A DNA stretch of 12,326 nt from DATBAK01 sp036787815 (GTDB taxonomy: Bacteria; Actinomycetota; Acidimicrobiia; IMCC26256; PALSA-610): NCBI GenBank assembly GCA_036787815.1, contig DAIQOP010000111.1, positions 1 through 12,326 on the forward strand, in the 5' to 3' direction. Shown piece by piece: positions 1 to 6,635 of the stretch. The position numbers and the translations under genes were made by a program. Each line of letters starts with the position of its first letter. Within the stretch, counting starts at the first letter, position 1. The notes below the pieces were generated by a model that ran no database searches, had not been told where the DNA came from, and saw only the letters and a list, made by a program, of their open reading frames with translations.

Positions 1-497
1 CGGTCGTGTTCGACGGTTCGAACAGCGCGAGCGGCGACTGGTCGATCGACTTCGGCGACGGAAGCGCACCCGAGACCGGCTCCGGCGTGCCGCCGGCGGG
101 CCTCGAGCACACGTACGCGGATCCCGGCGTGTACCTCGCGACGCTGACGATCACCGCGCCCGACGGGGGCGTGACCACCGCGACGGCGACGAGCGCGATG
201 GCCCCGCCGTCGCTCCCGAAGGTGAACACCGGCAAGGCGTTCGCGGTGACGCAGACGACCGCCACCCTCGAGGGGCGCGTCGCCCCGAACTCCGCGACGG
301 CGACGACCTGGTTCGAATGGGGAACCACGAAGAAGGCGCTCACCGCCGGCACGCCCGTGCCGCTCACGAGCGCCGGGTCCGTCGACCTCCAGCTCACCGG
401 GCTCGCGCCGGGGACCACGTACTACTACCGGATCGACGCGTCGAACGCGTTGGGCACCTCCCTCGGAAAGATGGTGCCGTTCACGACCAGTCCCTGA
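1..497 (+). CDS. C-terminal part of a PKD/fibronectin-like repeat exported protein (5' end outside window)
   Basis: The reading frame is open from the window edge (first full codon at base 3) and stops with TGA at 495-497, so only about 164 C-terminal residues are visible. They contain the end of a PKD domain, with the hallmark FGDG turn and an HTYADPG strand, followed by a fibronectin-III-like domain with a WFEWGTT motif and a LTGLAPGTTYYYRIDASN stretch. Both domains align along their whole length with the C-terminus of the phosphoesterase at 1861-4173, sharing WSIDFGDGS, the HTYA/PG core and TATLE...PN. The missing N-terminal part may therefore also be a phospholipase C-type phosphoesterase, but that is inference. 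PKD and fibronectin-like domains usually serve extracellular adhesion or spacing, so the product is probably secreted. The gene converges on the glycoside hydrolase gene with a 27-bp gap. Confidence 0.8.
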   Translation, partial: VVFDGSNSASGDWSIDFGDGSAPETGSGVPPAGLEHTYADPGVYLATLTITAPDGGVTTATATSAMAPPSLPKVNTGKAFAVTQTTATLEGRVAPNSATATTWFEWGTTKKALTAGTPVPLTSAGSVDLQLTGLAPGTTYYYRIDASNALGTSLGKMVPFTTSP

Positions 498-504
498 CGT
501 GAAC
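479..504. terminator. Weak candidate hairpin between convergent genes
   Basis: Perfect inverted repeat GTTCACG (479-485) and CGTGAAC (498-504) with a 12-nt loop that includes the stop codon of the upstream gene. It lies at the convergent junction, where a bidirectional terminator would be expected. Neither strand has a T-tract after it, so intrinsic termination is uncertain. Confidence 0.25.
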
Positions 505-524
505 ACGGTTGACCTTCCGGTGAC

Positions 525-1670
525 CTAGCTCCCCGATCGGGCGAGCGCGGCGTAGGCCGCGTACGACGCCTTGTGCGCGCCCGACTGCGAGATCAACCCG
601 AACCAGTCCTTGTGCGTCGTGCTGTCGGTGCCCTTGTCCTGGTATGTGAACCAGCTCATCACCCCACCCCACGAGTACGTCTTCCAGAGGTCGAAGCCGT
701 TCTGGAGGATCTCCGCCTGCATGGCCGCGCTCACGCTCTTCGGTCCCTGCGTCGGCGCACCGAACTCGGTGATCCAGATCGGCTTCGCGCCGTCGCCGTT
801 CTGCACCATGAGCGCGCGCACCTGGAGCATGTGACTCCAGCCGCGGCCGCCCGCGGTCGCTTCCTTCGAAGGCAGCTGCGGATACGTGTACGGGTGGTAG
901 GCGATCGCGTCGAAGTAACCCTTCGCGCCGTCCTGGTACAGCTGCTTCGCGAACGTCTCGCCGTCGATGTTGCCCTTCTTGTCGCGCGTGCCGCCCAGCC
1001 CGCCGGTGAGGACGAACGCGCCGGGGTCGGCGGCCTTGATCGCCGGGTACGCCGCTCGCAGGATCTGCGTGTACGTCTGGGCGCTCGGGTGCGTCACATA
1101 GCTGGTGAGGTTGGGCTCGTTCCCGAGCTCGTACACGCCGACCCTGCCGCGGTAGCGGCCGGCCACCTTCGCGACGAACGCCGCGTACTTGGCGGGATCG
1201 GTCCCGAACGCGCCGGTCTGCTGCCCACCGGCCCAGTCGGGAGCGACATCGACCGTGAAGATCAGCGAGATGTGGTCGTGTTGCGCGTCGGCGACGATGC
1301 GATCGGCCTTCGCCCAGTCGTCCTGGTTCGCGGACGCGGGCTCGACGTCCTTCCAGTGCACCGACGTGCGCACCCAATGGGCCCCGGTGGCGGCGATGCC
1401 CGAGATCGTCGTGTCGATCTCCGAGAGCGACGACCCCCAGAGCTGGGCGCCGGTCGACAGACCCATCTTCGAACCCAGGTCGGTGAAGGTGATCGGCCCG
1501 CCGGCCGGCGGGCCGCTCGGAGTCGTCGAGACCGTGGTGTCGGTGCCGGTGCTGCTCCCCGAGCCCCGCGAGCGAAGCGCGGCGAACGCGACCGCCCCGA
1601 CGACGAGGACGGCGATCACGACACCCGCGAGGGCGGCACGCGACGGGGAACGGCGGGGTTCACGAGCCAC
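525..1670 (-). CDS. Membrane-anchored clan GH-A glycoside hydrolase (cellulase/GH5- or GH39-like)
   Basis: The 381-aa product probably hydrolyses a polysaccharide outside the cell. Residues 12-32 are one hydrophobic segment after a basic N-terminus (signal anchor or uncleaved signal). A Ser/Thr/Gly/Pro-rich linker runs to about residue 60, and a TIM-barrel-type catalytic domain follows. ELGNEPN (Glu185) fits the acid/base strand 4 and WITEFGAP (Glu302) fits the nucleophile strand 7 of clan GH-A; AYHPY at 257-261 is also typical. The overall look resembles PslG-like or GH39/GH5 'cellulase family' proteins; the substrate cannot be told. The start is GTG, chosen because a purine-rich GAGAGAGG lies 6 nt upstream (1677-1684 on the plus strand). 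The gene is divergent from the phosphoesterase at 1861 and convergent with the PKD gene at 1-497, so it is transcribed alone. Both catalytic glutamates are present, so it is probably active. Confidence 0.85.
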   Translation of the reverse strand: MAREPRRSPSRAALAGVVIAVLVVGAVAFAALRSRGSGSSTGTDTTVSTTPSGPPAGGPITFTDLGSKMGLSTGAQLWGSSLSEIDTTISGIAATGAHWVRTSVHWKDVEPASANQDDWAKADRIVADAQHDHISLIFTVDVAPDWAGGQQTGAFGTDPAKYAAFVAKVAGRYRGRVGVYELGNEPNLTSYVTHPSAQTYTQILRAAYPAIKAADPGAFVLTGGLGGTRDKKGNIDGETFAKQLYQDGAKGYFDAIAYHPYTYPQLPSKEATAGGRGWSHMLQVRALMVQNGDGAKPIWITEFGAPTQGPKSVSAAMQAEILQNGFDLWKTYSWGGVMSWFTYQDKGTDSTTHKDWFGLISQSGAHKASYAAYAALARSGS

Positions 1671-1771
1671 AGACGGCCTCTCTCATCACAATCGGTGTCC
1701 CCGCCGCCGGCCTCAGGATCGCACACGGCCCGTGCCGGTGCCGCGCGGTCGACGGTGCACGTTCGGTCGGC

Positions 1772-1793
1772 CACGGTGAGCATTGCCACCGTG
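1772..1793. promoter_or_regulatory. Perfect dyad CACGGTG-N8-CACCGTG, candidate operator
   Basis: Arms at 1772-1778 and 1787-1793 are exact reverse complements with an 8-nt centre. The dyad overlaps the candidate -35 box at 1783-1788 of the phosphoesterase promoter, in the divergent region shared with the glycoside hydrolase. This geometry fits a dimeric DNA-binding regulator that could block the promoter. The cognate protein is not visible in the window. Confidence 0.4.
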
Positions 1794-1812
1794 CGCGCAC
1801 CGCGACTAAACT
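1783..1812 (+). promoter_or_regulatory. Sigma70-type promoter for the phosphoesterase gene
   Basis: TTGCCA (1783-1788, five of six matches to TTGACA) is followed after 18 nt by TAAACT (1807-1812, fits TANNNT and four of six of TATAAT). Transcription would start near 1819, leaving a leader of about 42 nt before the ATG at 1861. The TAAA is one of very few A/T-rich spots in this GC-rich gap. No comparably good promoter for the opposite hydrolase gene was seen. Confidence 0.5.
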
Positions 1813-1860
1813 GCGTGTTCGGCGGCGAAGCGCTGCGGAGAACGTGCGGGGAGCACTGCG

Positions 1861-4173
1861 ATGCGGGCGGAGCGGAGCAGCCGAGAGCACGGACGCATCG
1901 CGCGATCGGTGATCGTGGCCGTCGTGCTCCTGTCGATGGCATTGGCCACATCGGCCACCCTCGTGGCGCAGCGGGGTGCGTCGGCGGCGGTGCCCCAGAT
2001 CGCGGTCTTGAGCGCGACCTCCGCGACCCCCGACATCAACAAGATCAAGCACGTCGTCTTCGTCGTGCAGGAGAACCGGTCGTTCGACGAGTACTTCGGG
2101 ATGTACCCGGGCGCCGACGGCATCCCCGTCGACGCGAACGGCACGCCGACGGTCTGCATCCCCGACCCTGCCAAGGGCGCGTGCGACCGCCCGTTCCACG
2201 ACCCGAACGACATCAACTCCGGCGGACCGCACGGCGTCGACGCCGGGATCGCCGACCTCAACGGTGGGGCGATGGACGGGTTCGTCTCCCAGTACGAAGC
2301 CGCGTGCAAGGACCAGCACGGCACGTCGTGCGGCGGCGCCGGCGCGCCCGTTCCCGACGTCATGGGCTACAAGCTGCGCGCGGACATCCCGAACTACTGG
2401 GCCTACGCCGACAACTACGTGCTCCAGGACCACATGTTCGAGCCCCTCGGCACATGGAGCCTCCCCGCCCACCTGGCGATGGTCTCCGGATGGTCGGCGC
2501 TCTGCTACCAGGCCGGCAACCCGATGAGCTGCCGCAACGAGCGCGACAACGTCGCGCTCTCGCCGTCGGGCGGCGCGGCCGACTTCGCGTGGACCGACGT
2601 CACCTACCTCCTCGACCACGCCGGCGTGTCGTGGGCGTACTACGTGTTCAAGGGCAAGGAACCCGATTGCCAGAACCCCGATGCGTTGAACTGCATCCCG
2701 GCACCGCAGAGCGCGAAGACCCCCAGCATCTGGAACCCGATGCCCGGCTTCGACGACGTGAAGAGCGATGGCACGCTCGCGAACATCCAGTCGACCAGCA
2801 ATCTCGTCGGCGCGGCCCGCGCGGGCACGCTGCCCGCGGTGTCGTGGGTGATCCCGAACCACTCGGTGAGCGAGCACCCGCCGACGAGCGTCGCCGCCGG
2901 GCAGACCTACACCACCTACCTCATCAACCAGATCATGCAGGGCCCCAACTGGGACTCGACCGCGATCTTCCTCACCTGGGACGACTGGGGCGGCTTCTAC
3001 GACCACGCCACGCCGCCCCAGGTCGACGCGAACGGGTACGGCATCCGGACCCCCGGGCTCCTCATCAGCCCGTACGCGAAGCACGGCACCATCGACCACC
3101 AGACGCTCAGCACCGACGCCTACCTGCGCTTCATCGAGGACCGCTTCCTCGGTCGGGCGCGCATCGACCCGACAACCGACGGCCGGCCCGACAATCGGCC
3201 CGACGTCCGTGAGAACGCGCCGCAGCTCGGCAACCTCGAGAGCGAGTTCGACTTCACCCAGACGCCGAGCCCACCGGTGATCCTGCCGACGGTCAGTGCG
3301 TCGCGGCTCGCCACGCCGCTGAAGGTCCAGAGTGTCCGCGCGGCGAAGGCGACGGCGAACCCGCTCGCGTCGCCGGTGGTGGGCAAGGCCCCGTTCACCG
3401 TGAGCTTCGACGGCTCGAAGAGCAACGCCCCGGGCGATCCGATCGTGTCGTGGAACCTCGACTTCGGCGACGGCTCCCAGCCGGCGAAGGGCCAGGGCAC
3501 GCCGCCGGCCGCGCTGACCCACACCTACCCGTCGATCGGTTCGTTCCGCGCCCTCCTCTCGGTGAAGACCGCGAGCGGCAAGCGGTCGTCCGCCGGCCTG
3601 ATGGTGTTCGTGGTCGACCCGGCGCCCGCGCGTCCGACCTGGATCACCGGAACACCGATCAACGGCTTCGCTCCGCAGGACGTCACCTTCGACGCGTCGC
3701 TCAGCGCCCCGGGCAAGTGGTCGATCGATTTCGGCGACGGCAGCCTGCCCACCGTGGGCACCGGCACGCCGCCCGCCGCCCTGGTGCACACCTACGCCAA
3801 CCCCGGCAGCTTCACGGCCACGCTCACGGTCGACGCCGGCGGCGTCGTCACGACCGCAAGCGCGCGCAGCTCGATCGTCACGCCTGCACTCCCGTTGGCG
3901 CGCACGCGCGCTCCGGCTCGTCTGGCCAGCACGACGGCCACCCTCGAAGCGCACATCCTCCCGAACGCGTCGACGGCCCAGTATTGGTTCGAGTGGGGAA
4001 CGACACCCGGCCTCGGCAACGTCACGCCCACGGTCACCCTCGACCACGACGCGACCGTCGACCAGGACATCACCGGGCTCACGCCGGGAACGCAGTACTA
4101 CTACCGGGTCGACGTGACGAACAGCCTCGGCCAGGTGAACGGCAGCGTGCTCAACTTCACGACCAAGCCGTAG
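1861..4173 (+). CDS. Secreted phosphoesterase (phospholipase C / acid phosphatase AcpA family) with two PKD domains and a fibronectin-like domain
   Basis: A 770-aa exported enzyme expected to cleave phosphate esters (phospholipids or phosphomonoesters) outside the cell. Residues 16-36 form a signal-peptide hydrophobic core, with likely cleavage after ASA near 42. The catalytic domain (about 60-450) has the family signature VVQENRSFDEYFG, with Glu71 and Asn72 as metal ligands; LGTWSLPAHL, whose Ser200 is the likely nucleophile; HSVSEHPP; and TWDDWGGFYDH, with Asp374 and Asp375 as metal ligands. Then come PKD domain 1 (about 498-582, FGDG at 535), PKD domain 2 (about 592-675, FGDG at 624) and a fibronectin-III-like domain (about 676-770) with GLTPGTQYYYRVD. 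The ATG start has GGGGAG at 1848-1853, 7 nt upstream. The tail is paralogous to the partial gene at 1-497. Whether it is a phospholipase or a phosphatase cannot be decided. It ends 6 bp from the convergent rseP stop. Confidence 0.9.
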   Translation: MRAERSSREHGRIARSVIVAVVLLSMALATSATLVAQRGASAAVPQIAVLSATSATPDINKIKHVVFVVQENRSFDEYFGMYPGADGIPVDANGTPTVCIPDPAKGACDRPFHDPNDINSGGPHGVDAGIADLNGGAMDGFVSQYEAACKDQHGTSCGGAGAPVPDVMGYKLRADIPNYWAYADNYVLQDHMFEPLGTWSLPAHLAMVSGWSALCYQAGNPMSCRNERDNVALSPSGGAADFAWTDVTYLLDHAGVSWAYYVFKGKEPDCQNPDALNCIPAPQSAKTPSIWNPMPGFDDVKSDGTLANIQSTSNLVGAARAGTLPAVSWVIPNHSVSEHPPTSVAAGQTYTTYLINQIMQGPNWDSTAIFLTWDDWGGFYDHATPPQVDANGYGIRTPGLLISPYAKHGTIDHQTLSTDAYLRFIEDRFLGRARIDPTTDGRPDNRPDVRENAPQLGNLESEFDFTQTPSPPVILPTVSASRLATPLKVQSVRAAKATANPLASPVVGKAPFTVSFDGSKSNAPGDPIVSWNLDFGDGSQPAKGQGTPPAALTHTYPSIGSFRALLSVKTASGKRSSAGLMVFVVDPAPARPTWITGTPINGFAPQDVTFDASLSAPGKWSIDFGDGSLPTVGTGTPPAALVHTYANPGSFTATLTVDAGGVVTTASARSSIVTPALPLARTRAPARLASTTATLEAHILPNASTAQYWFEWGTTPGLGNVTPTVTLDHDATVDQDITGLTPGTQYYYRVDVTNSLGQVNGSVLNFTTKP

Positions 4174-4179
4174 GCGCGC

Positions 4180-5409
4180 TCAGAACGGGTTCGCGAGCGG
4201 GTGGTTCACGTCGAGGAAGAGCGTCGACAGGAACAGGAACCCCAAGACCGCGAGCACCACGAACGTGAGCGGCATGAGCTTCGCCACGTCGACCTGAACC
4301 CGGCGTCGGCGGACCCCGGAGGCGATCCACTCGTAGATCGCGATCGCCGCGTGCCCGCCGTCGAACGGCAGGAGCGGCACCAGGTTGAAGATCCCGACGA
4401 ACATGTTGATGAGGATCAGCAGCAGGAGCGTCTGGACCCAACCGGCGGCCACCGCCTGACTCGCCAGGCGACCGAAGCCGACGACCGACACGGGCCGGTC
4501 CTTCGCCGCCGCCTTGGGTGGTGACTTCGAGAAGTTCTGCAGGTACGAGTGCACCCCGGCCGGGGAGAAGATGTGGCCGAGCGCGCCGATCGACTGCTTG
4601 CCGATCTGGAACTCGCGAACCGGGGTGAGTGCCACCGACTTCAGCACGCCCGGGCGCACGAAGTGCGCCTTCGTCGACATGCCGGCGTACCCGACGCGAC
4701 CGTCGACGTAGGGGCTGCGGGCGCCGAGGTGGACCGAGATCGTCAACGTGGCGCCGACGCGCTCGACGACCATCGGCACCGTCTGGCCCGGCCGCTTCTG
4801 GATCACGCGCACGGCGTCGTCCCACGTCCGCACCGGTTGGCCCGCGATCGAGATGATCCGATCGCCGGGGTGCATGTTCGCTGCCGCCGCAGGGCCCTCG
4901 ACCGACGAGACCACGGTGTTCGCCGTCGGGTTGGAGAAGACGTCGCCCCCGGCGGAGAGCACGATGAAGATCAGCACGAGCGCGATGAGGAAGTGCATCG
5001 TCGACCCGGCGACCGCGACGCCGAGCTTCGGCAGGAACCGCTTCGACCGGTACGCGCGCGGCTCGTCTTCGGGGTCGACCTCTTCGAGGTTCGTCATCCC
5101 GATGATGCGGCAGTACCCGCCGAGCGGGAACGCCTTCAGCCCGTACTCGGTCTCACCCTTCTGCACCGACCACACCCGCGGACCGAAGCCGATGAAGAAC
5201 TCGGTGACCTTCATGCCCGCGCGCTTGGCCATGACGAAGTGGCCGAACTCGTGCAGCATGATCATCACGAAGAACGACAGGATCACCGCGATCGTGCCGA
5301 ACAGGTTCGGCTTCGCGACGGCGAGCACCACCGCGGCCGCGACCGCCAGCACCACGTAGGTGATCGCGCGCCGCCTCTCGATCTCGACCGCTTCGAGCGG
5401 ATCTCTCAC
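4180..5409 (-). CDS. rseP: Site-2 intramembrane metalloprotease (RseP/Rip1, peptidase M50)
   Basis: A 409-aa polytopic zinc protease that cuts transmembrane segments, typically of anti-sigma factors, after a first cut outside the membrane. The catalytic HEFGH motif (His53, Glu54, His57) sits in a membrane helix at about 37-60. The third zinc ligand is in LVPLLPFDGGH (Asp350). A single PDZ domain lies at about 165-230 (MHPGDRIISIAG, VRTWDDAV). Other hydrophobic spans are at about 15-33, 130-152, 325-345 and 378-398. The GTG start is supported by GGAGGAG 6 nt upstream (5416-5422 on the plus strand). Its GTGA overlaps the dxr stop by 4 bp, so translation is probably coupled. The dxr-rseP pairing is widely conserved; in many actinobacteria ispG follows, but here a convergent exported phosphoesterase gene follows instead. 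The substrate is not shown by the window. Confidence 0.95.
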   Translation of the reverse strand: MRDPLEAVEIERRRAITYVVLAVAAAVVLAVAKPNLFGTIAVILSFFVMIMLHEFGHFVMAKRAGMKVTEFFIGFGPRVWSVQKGETEYGLKAFPLGGYCRIIGMTNLEEVDPEDEPRAYRSKRFLPKLGVAVAGSTMHFLIALVLIFIVLSAGGDVFSNPTANTVVSSVEGPAAAANMHPGDRIISIAGQPVRTWDDAVRVIQKRPGQTVPMVVERVGATLTISVHLGARSPYVDGRVGYAGMSTKAHFVRPGVLKSVALTPVREFQIGKQSIGALGHIFSPAGVHSYLQNFSKSPPKAAAKDRPVSVVGFGRLASQAVAAGWVQTLLLLILINMFVGIFNLVPLLPFDGGHAAIAIYEWIASGVRRRRVQVDVAKLMPLTFVVLAVLGFLFLSTLFLDVNHPLANPF

Positions 5410-6521
5410 GCCGCGCTCCTCCGTCCGATCACCTGTCGAGCCCGTTCGCGAGCGCGACGATCAGCCTCGAGCACGTCTGCCACCTCATCGGCGGCTCCGG
5501 TGCCGGCTTGAAGAACCTCTTCGACCACCTCGTCGATTCCGGTCCACGGGAGCCGGCGACCGAGGAAGGCCTCGACGGCGATCTCGTTGGCCCCACTCAA
5601 GGTGGCGGGGGCCGCCCCACCGGTACGACCCGCCGCGTAGGCGAGCTCGAGGGCGCGGAACGTCTCCCGGTCGGGCGCCTCGAAGTCGAGGGTCCGCAGT
5701 GTCGTCCAGTCGACCGGACCGAACGCCTGGTCGAGCCGCTGCGGCGCACCGAGGGCCAACCCGATCGGCAGGCGCATGTCGGGCATCGACAGCTGCGCGA
5801 TCGTGGCGCCGTCGCAGAACTCGACCATCCCGTGGACGATCGACTGCGGGTGCACGACGACGTCGATGCGGTCGAAGTCGATGCCGAACAGCTCGTGCGC
5901 CTCGATGACCTCGAGGCCCTTGTTCATGAGCGTCGAGCTGTCGATCGTGATCTTCGCTCCCATCGACCACGTCGGATGCGCGAGCGCCTCCTCGACGGTG
6001 ACCGATCGCAGCTCAGCTCGCGTGCGGCCGCGGAACGGTCCGCCGCTCGCGGTGACGACGAGTCGGTTCACCTCCGACGCGCGGCCCGCGCGCAGGCACT
6101 GGTAGAGGGCGGAGTGCTCGGAGTCGACCGGCACGATCTCGCCGCCGCCCTGCGCTCGCACCTTGGCGACCACGGGGCCGCCCGCGATGAGGCTCTCCTT
6201 GTTGGCCAACGCCAACCGCTTGCCGTGCCGCAGCGCGCTCAACGTCGCCGGGAGGCCCGCGAAGCCGACGACGGCGTTGAGCACGACGTCGGCGTCGGGA
6301 TGCGCGGCAAGCTCCTCGAGGGGCGCGGCGTCGTCTCCGCAGAGGCGGGCCTCGTCGGGCCCGAGCCCGAGCTCGGCGGCCTGCGCGGCGAGGGCTTCCG
6401 CGTTGCGGCCGGCGGCGATGGCGACCACGTGGTAGTCGTCGCGGTGGCTGCGCAGCACGTCGAGCGCCTGGCGCCCGATGGAGCCGGTCGACCCCAGGAT
6501 CACGACTCCGGTGCTGCTCAT
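5406..6521 (-). CDS. dxr: 1-deoxy-D-xylulose 5-phosphate reductoisomerase
   Basis: This cytosolic enzyme makes 2-C-methyl-D-erythritol 4-phosphate with NADPH, the committed step of the MEP isoprenoid pathway. From the ATG at 6521 it is 371 aa, slightly short for the family. An N-terminal Rossmann GSTGSIG is at 10-16 and NKESLIAGG at 107-115. Metal ligands are in VDSEHSA (Asp133, Glu135) and MNKGLEVIEAHE (Glu204), with the substrate loop TASGGPFRG at 157-165 and HPTWSMG at 182-188. A TTG codon two codons upstream (6527) could also start the protein, but the ATG is preferred. No Shine-Dalgarno precedes it; instead TAGGCT ends 6 nt before the ATG, which suggests a leaderless transcript. It overlaps rseP by 4 bp downstream and follows cdsA after 114 bp. 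Confidence 0.96.
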   Translation of the reverse strand: MSSTGVVILGSTGSIGRQALDVLRSHRDDYHVVAIAAGRNAEALAAQAAELGLGPDEARLCGDDAAPLEELAAHPDADVVLNAVVGFAGLPATLSALRHGKRLALANKESLIAGGPVVAKVRAQGGGEIVPVDSEHSALYQCLRAGRASEVNRLVVTASGGPFRGRTRAELRSVTVEEALAHPTWSMGAKITIDSSTLMNKGLEVIEAHELFGIDFDRIDVVVHPQSIVHGMVEFCDGATIAQLSMPDMRLPIGLALGAPQRLDQAFGPVDWTTLRTLDFEAPDRETFRALELAYAAGRTGGAAPATLSGANEIAVEAFLGRRLPWTGIDEVVEEVLQAGTGAADEVADVLEADRRARERARQVIGRRSAA

Positions 6522-6527
6522 CGCCAA

Positions 6528-6533
6528 AGCCTA
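6528..6533 (-). promoter_or_regulatory. Candidate -10 box for a leaderless dxr transcript
   Basis: On the minus strand TAGGCT (TANNNT type) occupies -12 to -7 relative to the dxr ATG, the spacing seen for leaderless actinobacterial genes. The gene has no visible ribosome binding site. No good -35 box was found. Confidence 0.3.
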
Positions 6534-6635
6534 GAGCCGATTCGGGCGAGCACCCGGAGCGCGCGTCGGCCGGTGCCGCGCCTTCTCAGCGGGCGTTCAG
6601 CCGCGCACGCGACGGGCGAATGCCCCAGGTGCGGC

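Noticed and set aside
573..3212. Very long plus-strand open frame (879 codons)
   Set aside because: It is antisense to the hydrolase gene and then out of frame with the phosphoesterase; Arg/Pro/His-rich with no domain, typical of stop-poor shadow frames at high GC.
1660..4047. Long minus-strand open frame (795 codons) opposite the phosphoesterase
   Set aside because: Arg/Val/Gly-rich with no recognisable motif, while the plus strand holds a complete, motif-bearing protein with signal peptide and binding site.
4500..4530. Small plus-strand reading frames inside rseP
   Set aside because: No binding sites or family features, and the opposite strand encodes a clear site-2 protease.
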